23,559 nucleotides of DNA from a virus: positions 1 through 23,559 of IMG/VR virus record IMGVR_UViG_3300027749_003205; one strand, given 5' to 3'. The position numbers and the translations under genes are program-made. The first letter of the stretch is position 1, and each line of letters starts with the position of its first letter. This document shows positions 1-10,900 of the stretch, one piece after another. The notes beneath the pieces are model-generated. The model was not told where the DNA came from. It saw only the letters and a program-made list of their open reading frames with translations, and did not search any database.

Positions 1-1918
1 CAATCTTGACAAATTGATCGTCATTGCCTAGATACAGGTCAGTGGTGCCACCGCCTGCGGTCAAGTGTATGTGATCACCTTCGCCTTCAGCAGTTGGATA
101 AATCAGCAATGCTTGATAAACGTTGGCACCGCCTGCGGGTGTAAGTCGAATAGCACCAGTAAATCCACCGCCTTCTGCAATAGTGCCACCAGCTGGTAGT
201 TGTAAAGAACCATCTGTGCCAAAGGTCCAATAATGTTGGGCACCAATCTCTGACGAAGAAATCTCAACCCCACCAGCACTTGGAAGTTTTACATAGTTAT
301 TGTCATCACCTAAGAATAAATCAATAGCTTGCTGACCTGCCTTCATTATGTGGAAATGACTTTCCCCACCCGCACACTCTGCTAGGTTGCCTAACAATAT
401 AGTGCCACGGGCTGTGGTTATTGGAACACCAAAAACTGCGTCACCATCTCCTATAGTAGACCCATTAGGCAATGTTAGTTTACCATCTGAGTCAAACAAC
501 CATTCAACGTGTCCGTCGTGTGCGGGATTCTTAATCTGTAAATGAGCACGATGATTGGCAGTTAGGTAATCACCGCCATCTTTGTCAAAGTAAAAGTAGC
601 TGGTGTTGTTGTCGTTGATCTCACCGTAGCTGATACCAATCCAATCTGCTCCAGCTCCAGTGCGGAATTCTAATCCAGTATATGGACTTTCTAGTTGTCC
701 TATTTGTCCGTTGTTGTTGGGAAAGTTTAGTACGCCATCTGTACCAAAACGCCAAACTTGTTGATCACCGCCATTGACATCGTTAGCACCAATCTCTACA
801 CCATAAGGCATAGATGGGGGAATGTTTTCATAGCCTTTTAATTTAACATAATTGAAATCATCACCAAGGAATAGGTCCACATGATACGGATCCTGCTTCA
901 TGATGTGGAAATGGGTAGTAGTTCCCGGCTCTGGGTGATTACCAAACAATATGGTTCCGCGGTCTGTGGCCATTCTGAGACCAAGTTCTGTATCACTACC
1001 ACCGATACTGTATCCACTGGCAAATTGTATTTGACCATCTGTGGTTATCTTGAATCCACCAGTTCCACTAGGTGTGTCAATACTACCATCAGTAGGTAAT
1101 GTTAATATACCATTGGTGCCAAATGTCCACGCCTGATAACCACCTGTGTTATCAAAGCGAGTATTGATTAAAAAATCTGTTCCGTTTGGACCAAAGATAC
1201 CAGCAGAGCCTTCTAGAGATCCAAGCCATGTACCGTTAGGGAATGTTAACGTACCATCTGTGCCAAATGTCCAATAGTTTTCAGTTGTCTCACCTTCGAC
1301 AAAATTGCTAGTAACATGTGCTCCAACATCATCTACCCAAAAACTATTAGCACCGTTGTTGCTTAATAGGCTTGCCCAAGCGGCTTCACCGCTGCCGGCC
1401 TTGACAATAATATTTCCATCGGTAGTTGCTGTAACTGTATCGAATGTCCAACTGCCAGGGTCAGCAGTACCACCTAATACTGAGTCACCGTTGCTGTCAA
1501 CAATGTCACCACTTTCTGGTAGTTCTAATACTCCATCATCTCTAAAGGTCCACATGTTATTGTTAGACTCGATAGTAACCTGCTGTGCGGCCAATTCAAT
1601 GTTGCCAGTAGTTCCATTGTTGGGTAGTGGAGCACCGCCAGCTTCAATAATAACGTTACCACCAACCCCTTCATCACTACAGTTAGCACCTTTGATGTAC
1701 ACTGGCATGCCAGTATCAAATCCACTTTGTATAACAACCATACCAGTATCTGGATCAATGTCTACAAACTGTGTATCATCACCTAGATGATATTGTATAG
1801 GATTCCCTGCCGCGTACAGTTCGTCAAAGTTTGCATTTACTTTATCAAACGCTGTACGTATTGGGTCGCCATTTTTAGCATTGGCTGCAGTTCCAGTATT
1901 AATATGTTGCTTAGTCAT
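1..1918 (-). CDS. Tail-fibre-like structural protein, 3' part outside window
   Basis: This open frame starts at ATG 1918 and runs off the left edge without a stop (639 codons seen). Its start overlaps the stop of the giant gene upstream in a TAATG junction, with GGGAGA a few bases before it. Residues about 16-35 hold the motif GDPIRTAFDKVNANFDELY, close to one in the giant protein's N-terminus and probably a virion attachment segment. The rest is beta-rich and repetitive. A motif of the form WxFGxDGxLxxPxxGxI occurs six times, near 1530, 1250, 1110, 730, 485 and 205. A longer module containing RGTILxGN, an HxH pair and DLFLGDDxNYVKL occurs twice in full and once in a diverged form. The HxH pairs are residues 336/338, 521/523 and 616/618. 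No enzyme domain is visible. Tail fibre or other distal virion protein is inferred from motifs and neighbours. Confidence 0.85.
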   Translation of the reverse strand, partial: MTKQHINTGTAANAKNGDPIRTAFDKVNANFDELYAAGNPIQYHLGDDTQFVDIDPDTGMVVIQSGFDTGMPVYIKGANCSDEGVGGNVIIEAGGAPLPNNGTTGNIELAAQQVTIESNNNMWTFRDDGVLELPESGDIVDSNGDSVLGGTADPGSWTFDTVTATTDGNIIVKAGSGEAAWASLLSNNGANSFWVDDVGAHVTSNFVEGETTENYWTFGTDGTLTFPNGTWLGSLEGSAGIFGPNGTDFLINTRFDNTGGYQAWTFGTNGILTLPTDGSIDTPSGTGGFKITTDGQIQFASGYSIGGSDTELGLRMATDRGTILFGNHPEPGTTTHFHIMKQDPYHVDLFLGDDFNYVKLKGYENIPPSMPYGVEIGANDVNGGDQQVWRFGTDGVLNFPNNNGQIGQLESPYTGLEFRTGAGADWIGISYGEINDNNTSYFYFDKDGGDYLTANHRAHLQIKNPAHDGHVEWLFDSDGKLTLPNGSTIGDGDAVFGVPITTARGTILLGNLAECAGGESHFHIMKAGQQAIDLFLGDDNNYVKLPSAGGVEISSSEIGAQHYWTFGTDGSLQLPAGGTIAEGGGFTGAIRLTPAGGANVYQALLIYPTAEGEGDHIHLTAGGGTTDLYLGNDDQFVKI

Positions 1919-4900
1919 TATGCTCTCCCTACAGCAATTTGTATTACTCCGGCTTCGCCGTAGTCCTTATCCTCTAATGCTTTACCAATAATAGCACCTA
2001 GTGTTGGTGTTGTTGCTTTAACAGCACATCCAGGAGTAGCACTAGTTGTTAGCATGTCACCTTTCTTAACACGTCCAACTACTCGACATGGAATACGGCC
2101 AGCTAGTGCAACACAAACTTTAATACCTTTTTGTTCACTGTTCATCACATACGCTGGATTAGTTGTTACTACTCCTGCTGAACGGGTATCGTTCATTGTA
2201 ACAGTTGTTGTAACTTCTTTATCTCCGCCAAACACTAGCACGGTACCTGCTTCGTATTCTTGATCGCCTTCATAATATTCAGCCAAGTCAGCATAGGTAG
2301 CTTCAAATGCGCCACTTAGATGCCACGCACCAGTGATGTCGCCCCGTGTGCCACTAGCACCAGTTGTAAGAGTAACACTCTTTAGTGTACCACCAGTAAT
2401 ATCGAGTAGACCAGTTGTCACAGTTAGTGTACCATCTGATATAGTTAAGTTACTGCCAGTAGCGAATCTCAATTGACTTGCCGCCGCCACAGTCCAATCG
2501 CCTACAATTGAACCAGTGGTTGCCGGAGCACCAGTATACAAGCTCTTAGTTTTTAACGAACCGTTTGTAACATCAATAGTGCCGTAAACAGTTGCTACTC
2601 CGTTGCTACCATCAGTACCGGTAGCAGTTAGGAAGTTAAATGTTCCAGGAGTATAAAAATCTACACTTGGAGTTGCCGCCGTAGTATCAATGATCTTATA
2701 GCCGTCAATCTTTAACTGTTTAGCATCGATCTCCCCAGCACTACCAGTTTTGACAATACTGTTATTACCGCCACTAGTTGTAACAGCAGTAATACTGTAT
2801 GTATTATTGTTAGTGTTAGAACCATCGTATGCTGTGATCATCACACCGCTGGCAGCAAATGATGCGTTCTTAATACCGTCACCTGCGGTAACAACATTGC
2901 CCGGAGTAACTTCAGTAGGAGCAGCCGATACAGTACCTAAATTACCAACAAGACTCTTGGCACCAATATATTGTAGTCTGGTTAAAGTTACACCAGTGCT
3001 TGTTGAGCTACTTGGTTTAATAGTAATCCAACCATTTGATGATGTAAATTGTTGTTGATCAAATGCTGCAAGACCTAAGTCTGCCTGTGCGACACTTGGG
3101 GCAGTGTACGGTGATAAACTTGTTGGAGCAATAGTTCCAGCGGCAGTCATTGATAGTTTACTTTGAACAATAGCTGCACTTGCGCTAACCATTGTGTTAG
3201 TAATCTTACCGCTAGCAATTGCTGTAGTAATTGTACCAGCACCTGCGTTGTATGTTATAGTAACATCGTTACCTGTGCTAGTTGCCGGTAGAGCAATATT
3301 TTTCCACTGCGGCCTCACCACAGTTCCACTACCGCCCCATAGGGTTGTATATGTGCTGATCCATGATACTGAGTTAATAGTACAGTCAGTTACTAGCCAT
3401 TCACCATTGTATCCAGTTGATGTTAGAATTCCACTGATTCTAATAATTGATCCAACAGCAAACGGAGGACTAGATTGTGTAGCAAAATTTACTGTGGCAA
3501 CTGCTCCGGTGCCACTTGCGCCAATGATTGTAAATGTTGTGTTTAAATCATATACAGCAATGTTTCCTTGGGCGACACTGGTAAAGTTTGCATCACGCAA
3601 TTCACCAAATTGATCGTGAGCGTCAACTAACGCATCAACATACCCTTTGGTTGCCGCATCAAATGCGCCAACTGGAGTAGCAATGTTGCCAATGCCAAAA
3701 GTAGCCATGTTAAGGTTACCTTTCATTGTTCCGCCGTTCAATGGCAAGTAACCTGGTCCAATCAAGTTAGATGACGGAACTGGGCCACCGCCGTGATCAA
3801 GACCCAGTCGTTTATCAATGTATCCTCGAACAGCACTTTGTACTGGAACAATCTCACTAGCGTTGTTGGTCATAGTTGAGTCTGTTGAGAACTCACTGAT
3901 AACAACACCACGTTTAAATCCTAATCCGTCCAAGTTACTCAATGCAATTGACGCTGAGAATGTAACAGTACCGGTACCTTGGTCAACTGTAAAGAACTTA
4001 CCAACTCGGAAGATACCGTTTTGGTCAGTAGTTACATAGAACACACGACCGACTCCGTCCTCTTGAATTTCTTGAGCTTGTTGACGACCTATTACTGGAT
4101 TACCATAAATGGTATATGGGTAGTTGGTAGTTGAATACCCACCAGTACCGATGTCTAAGAAATCATGCCCCGTAGCACGGTTTGTACTAATACGCTGAGT
4201 GATCTGTGCTGACGCCCCAACACCATATCCTAAACGCAGTGTTGCGGCAGCGTCAGTTGGGAAAGGTTTACTAATACCTAACGAATTACTGGTTCCTGTA
4301 GTAACTTCTTTCATTATAAAAGTTACAGGAGTTAATACAGTTATTCCAGTACTATATGCTCCGGGATTGGAAGCATAACTAACTGTGACTGTTGTTGCCG
4401 TTGACGCAGTAACGGTTACGGTACGGTTATACCCAGCAGTAGCATTTCCAGTAACTGTCCAATAACTACCAACGGCCGGCAAGTTAGTTTGACTTGGTAT
4501 CGTGTAGGTTACTAGATACGGACCAGTGCCAGTAACGCTGTCGTAACTGGCAATAGTAATACTAGCAACACCGCTGTTCCATGTACCTGGGTTATACGGA
4601 TAGCTTAATGTAATGCTACTAGTAGTACTGGCCACGCAATAGTAGAATCCGTTATACAACGGATTGTTGTTACTGGTAATATTAAAATACTTACCAACTG
4701 TTGGAGCAGTACCTTGTGTACGCAGACCTAATACTACCGCATAGGTAGTTGTTATAATTCCACTTGCTACCGTTTGTGAAACACTAACAGTCCACGATGA
4801 TCCAGAACCAGCGGTAATATAAGTTCCCGCTGATACACCTGTACCAGTGACTCCTTGGCCAATGGCAATAGTGCCAGTGCCCACAGCAACCACAGTTAGT

Positions 4901-7900
4901 GTAGTCCCAACAATAGTTCCAGTAAATGAAGCAGGGCCGGTTATACTAGTAAATGTGTTAACTGCTACTTGAGCAGTAACCGCGGTACTAGTGAATGTTT
5001 GTGAAGGACTTACAGTCCATGATAATCCAGATCCTGCGGTAATGTACGAGCCAGGAGTAACGCCGTCACCGACGATAGTTTGGCCAATAGCAATAGTACC
5101 TGTAGTCAACGAACTAACAGTTAATGTAGTAGACCCTGCCATTGCCCCAACAAACTCAGCATAGTTACTCTTGGTAAATGTTCCTGGGTTGCTAGTATAG
5201 GCAACTGAAATTTGGTTAGTTGACACACCTGCCACAGCAACTGGAGTAACTGTTGCAGTAGCTGACAACACAGCAGTAAGAGTAGCGTTATTATGAGAAG
5301 TATCAATTACTTGCCCATTCAAGTAAACTAATGGGGTAGAGGTGTAGCCGTATCCCGGACTTACAATGCTAACAGCAGTAATACTGCCGCCACTAATTGT
5401 ACAAGTAGCCAGGCCCCCGGCAGTCTCGCCGTTGACAAACGCCCCGTTAATACTGCCGCCACGTCCAATAATAATTGTAGGCGGAGTAGTAAATCCACTA
5501 CCACCGTTGGTTATAGTAATACGATCTAATACTGATACCACTGTGGAACTAACACTGGCTCCGGCTGGAATCCAACCAGCAGGGGCAATTGTAAATTGTG
5601 TAGTGCTGTCAATGCTTTGAATAACAGTACCTGACGAAATATAAGCACCCGCTGTTGAGCTGGTCACAACCATACCTACTGCCAATCCAGTGACATCAGG
5701 TACCGTAATTTGCGTTTTACTCAATACCCCAGTAACTTGACGATATCCGTTGTATGCTACACTAGCACCAGTTTGTCCACTAATATTATACCAAGCATCA
5801 ACAATTGGCAAAGCCGTAGGCGTCCAAGGAACGCTATAAGTAACAATCTTTTTACCGCTTGTTGGAACAGTTTTACTAACAAATGTCAACGCACTAATAA
5901 CACTGCCGTCGCCGACGATGTTAATAACTGGGTTTGGATCAATATTTAAATATCCGGTATATTGTGTACCAAATGTAATTGATGAGCTGCCAACGATTGC
6001 TGTGTTGGCTAATGCGCTTAATACTACAGTTGTCAAAGTGCTTGGATATACCGGAGCAGTAACGCTCAGTACATATTGATTGCTTGAAAACGCGGCATTA
6101 ACAATAATATCGCCAATCTCAATAACCCCAAGTACTGTGTCAACAAGCATAGTTGTACTGGCACTACCGCCACTTACAAATCTTGCTGTGGCAATAAACG
6201 TTGGTTGTGTATAACTAGAAATTGTATGTATACGACCATTCCAGCCAGTTACGTAGGTACCTTTATTAATTTGGTCAATTGTTGCTTGTACGCTGATCTG
6301 TAGTACAGAGATCTTATTGTCACCAACCTTAGCACCCTGTGTTTTTGCCCCAACCTGTCCGCCACTGGCGTAGGTTGCTGTTACTGTGCTAGCGTATTGT
6401 ACTTGAGTGGCGCTACAAGTCGTAACAGTATATGTACCGTTATATAAATCAGTAGTACCTCCTGTGTTTACTACGCCTTGTATTGTAATACTATCGCCGG
6501 CAGCAAACGGAGCACTTCCTTGATTAGCAAAAGTAATAGTAACAGTTGAACCACTACCACTTGCTCCAGTTACAGTAATTGCGCCATCTGGGTCAAGTAA
6601 CCCAATATTTAAGATATCAGTTACAAATTTATAATATTGGAATGACGCATCTGTACCTAACACCGCAATATTAGCAGGTAACGTTTCGCCTGTTGATTCG
6701 CTTAGGTTATAAGCAATAACACGATAGATGTCAGCTAACTTGTCATTAAATTGCAACGCGGTACTTGGACGAGTAGGTCTAACGTTGTCAATACCTGTAA
6801 ACTTAATATTAGTCAATGATCTAATAGTTACTTGTTGTCCGTCATACAGTGTATAAGCAAGGCCAGTGCTTGAAGTACCATTGTTACCTGCGGTACTTAG
6901 GTTAATCTTAAGAACGTTTTGTCCGTTAATAGTAACAGTAGTATGTTCAACGCTGGTTACTTCGTATCGAGTAATACCCCCACCAAATATAATACTGTGA
7001 TCAATTTCAAGTTCTGATGTATTATAAGGAGAAAAGTCGTAGCCAATAATGTAAACGGCCAATGATTGTTTAGCAGTAGTTGGGGTCATCTCCCCGGCAA
7101 AACTACCTTGTTTATACACACGGGCTACCTGCATCATGTTGTTGGCAAGTGTAACACTATCGGGTTTTTCAGTTACATCATATCCTGAAGCTCGTAGACC
7201 ATACACCCCGTGTGCGTTAGACCCACCAACAGAACGAATTTGTCCGCCGTTATTCGACCAATAGTGTGTATAACAGTAATATGTAAATGTTGAAACTTGT
7301 TCTGAAATACCGCCGTTGGTACAAATAACAGCATAACCTAAATCGTTAATCATCGCAAAGTCGTTGGCTAACATGGACTTGTTGCCGCCCATCTCAAGAT
7401 TGATTAATAATCCACCACCGTTATTTAGATAGGTGATTGTATTAGTTTTGATTGAAGTCTTGGCCGCTACAATTAATGTCTGTGCTTCAATTAATGATCC
7501 AGCGCCGGTTGGCAAGCCAGATAATGAAGGAGTAGTTCTTGAAGTTGCGCTCACGCCATCAAGCACATAGTCAACAATTAAATCACTTAAATCTCCAATT
7601 TTAATATATTCAGCATCAGTGTTTAAAATAATATAACCGGCAGTAATTGTTTGTACAGCAATATTACCAGCTGATTTACTAACTGTTGTGTTTAACGAAA
7701 TTTGTTGTAGTACGTTCTTGAAACGTCCGTAGGCCGCTGCCGTTACTGATTCTTCACCTGTAATTTGATTGCTGCCGCTTTCGCCTGAGACACTTCGCCC
7801 ATAATACGATAGTACTGCATCAAACGTCATGCTATTACCACCATACATTATGTCGTAACATATAGCATCAATCATATAGCCTACATCACGTGAACATGTT

Positions 7901-10900
7901 ACTGCGCTGTAATTAGGAATTGTTTTAATTGCGTATGTAGAAGCAATCCACGCAACAATTTCAGCTCGAATAAACGATCTGTTGGCTTGTAAGTTATTTT
8001 TTAATTTAACTGCTGCCGCTGTCGAGTTTACGCTAGTTGGGTATGTAATTGTTGGAGCTGCCGTAATGCCTTGGTCAATAATAGTATTAAGAATATTCAT
8101 ACTACTAGTAACTGCAGCTACTGCCGAACTATTACCGGCAATAGTAGCCAATGCTAGATCTCTAGTTTTGTTAAGTCCTGCTACAGTTTGTGTCTTTTGA
8201 TTTGTTATAACAAGGCTAGCATCTGCTCGAGCATATGATATACCTGCTCTAATAGTTTGGAAATTAGACCCAAGTACCATGTCATAGGTTACGGCATCAA
8301 GGATTAAACCAACGTCACGTGAGCAAGTTGCTTGATTATATCCAACCGGGTTAGATACATTAGTAGGATCGTATGGGGTAGCAGTATCTAATGTTAGTAC
8401 AACGGTTTTAGTTGCTGAATCAAAACTTACTATATCATTAATTTGGAAACGATTTCCTTGAACAAAAAACACGCAAGGTGCCTGTGGCGGTCGTATATCA
8501 AGCCCACTATTTGTTTCTCCAACTACGGTAACAGTAATACCGCTGTTGGCAATGTTGGTAATTGTACCAAATAGTCTACCAGTAAAGCCGTCAACAAATT
8601 GCCCACCTGCAAACCGCTTGCGATTATTTGATTGAGTAAAACTTGTTGCTACTTGTCCGTATGGTGATTTAGTCTTAATTGATCCTTCTGGGTCAAGTAC
8701 CATGGCAAAGCCACCATGCCCTTGGAATGTTATATTGTTTACCCGAACAGCATCGTTACATAAAATAACGTCAATTTCTTTATTATTTTTAGCTTCGCTG
8801 GTGATGTCTAACGGATTTGTTAGATAATGTCTACCATAATTAATAGTATCGTATATGTGCCAATTACCAGTAGTCAGTGTAACTGCCGCATTAAATGGAT
8901 ATATGACTTCACAGTTCATAACATTACCGCTCACGCTGGTAACAACTGCCTTACCTCGGCGATCGTCTCGCATGACCGTAATACTACCGCTGCCGTTGAT
9001 CAACGCAACTGGCACTGTAGAATTGTATTTGGCCGTTAACGTAAAGGTTGTTAGCGTTGGAGTTGTTAATACATAGTAAATTTGACCTGTTACTAAATTG
9101 CCAAACGTAGTTCCCCTAAATACAACAGGGCTACCAATTTCAAATCCGTGATTAGTACTAGTAGTTATTCTACCAGTTGATTGTGTAGTGGTTGTAGCAG
9201 TTACCTTAGTAGTATCGTCCACTAATACTTTACTAATCCAACTTTGCGGAACTTGTCCAGTGCCTAGACTAATAGTGATAGTGTTATTGACGCCGCCTAA
9301 CGTAATTGAAGAACCAGCCGCATAATCTGTTCCTGAATAATTAATTGGACCCAATTGCATCGCATCAATAATTGCGTCACGATAGAAGAATAATTTCCTC
9401 CAAGGAGATTGACTAATACGATCGCGTGGACGCATAATAGTTCTACGGAATTCGTCACCTTTAATTGACACGTTGTCGGCTAGTCTAATTGGATAGTCTT
9501 CGTAATAAACACCAGATTCCATAAAGATAACAATTTGTAGTTCCCTTACAGTTTCACCAAATTCAAGTTGCTCTCCAAGAACAAAAAATCCTGGTTTAGT
9601 TAACCGAATCTGAATAGTATCAACATTACTAATTGCTCCTGGTAGGTATTTTACAATAGTACCATAGGCAGCACTTGAATATCCTACAAGCACCTTCGCA
9701 GGAATAATGTCGTTGTTGCCCGGAATACCTTGATCAACATACCCATTGCCGCCGTTTGATATTACCACGTTCCAAATACCAGTACCAAAACTTGGAGTAG
9801 GTGCCGCACCATACCCGTTTTGTATGATGTTAATTAACAAGTCCATATTATTACTGAACGTTGTTTTAGCGCCACTGCTTGCGGTCTTAGCAGGACGTAG
9901 CTGTTGTTCTACTAACAGTTGATATCTAGTTGCTTTAGTTTGATTTAGTACCTGTAACGCAACAGTCTTAGCGTATTGAATACCGTCGAGGGTTTCAGAA
10001 TATTGTGTTCCAATCGCAATAGCCTTAGCTGACGCATTTTTGTAATAGCTCTTACCGGCACCAATACTTTGATAAGTTCCGCCAGTAACTAAGTCAATGA
10101 CCATGGCGGTAATGATTAGTCCAACATCTCGATAGCAGACTGTTTCGTCATAGTTAAATCCACCACTGAATGTTGTGTCAATGTATATGATGGTGTCATA
10201 CGCAACTTGTGTTTTACTTGCTTGAATAATTTCTCTTGCTGTGATAGCATCAGCATCGTACGCACCATTATCAATAACAGGGTAGACAAGATCTAATGTT
10301 TCTGTTGGAAGGTCTGGATTAGCCTCGTTAATAATAGTGTATGTAGCGTTCCAAGAATTATTAATTACAGAGGCAGCATAAGAGCCGTTGCTCCAAGCAT
10401 TGTTACTGTATTGTGGAATTAATGTTTGTCCAAGCTCTCCAGCTAACAACACATCATTTTGACTTACACGTATTGATAATGACTGAGCAAATGCCAGCGC
10501 CGCAAGGGTTGAAGTTAATTCGTTTCCTGCGATCTGTAATGCTGAATATTGAAAGTATTGTTGTCCAGATAAGATACCCCCGCTGTTACCACCGTAGGTA
10601 ATATCGTAAGCAACCCCTTCTATGATATAACCTAAATCTCGAGCACAGGTTGCTTGACTATAACCTGTTGCGTGAGGATTTGCGTTAATAAACGCAATAG
10701 TCTCAGCAATAATAAAGTCAATGTTGTTTAGTATTAAATCTCTAGCATGTCGATATCCAAGTGGTCGATAGACCGCATCGGGATCAGTAAATGTTGGATA
10801 CACTCTAGTATCAATACCATTTTCTAATAAGTCAGTAACAATTTGGAATAAGTCGCTGATTTGACTTAAAATTGTTGGATTGTTGATTGGAGTAAAGTTA

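Noticed and set aside
1305-1790. 161-residue plus-strand frame, and similar plus-strand frames at 2750-3058 and 3194-3613
   Set aside because: They are antisense to the repetitive fibre genes, have low-complexity Leu/Pro/Val/Thr-rich sequence, and have no convincing ribosome site.
4300-6600. Variable region of a diversity-generating retroelement in the repetitive fibre
   Set aside because: No reverse transcriptase or template repeat is in the window and the repeats differ in ordinary ways rather than at adenines only.
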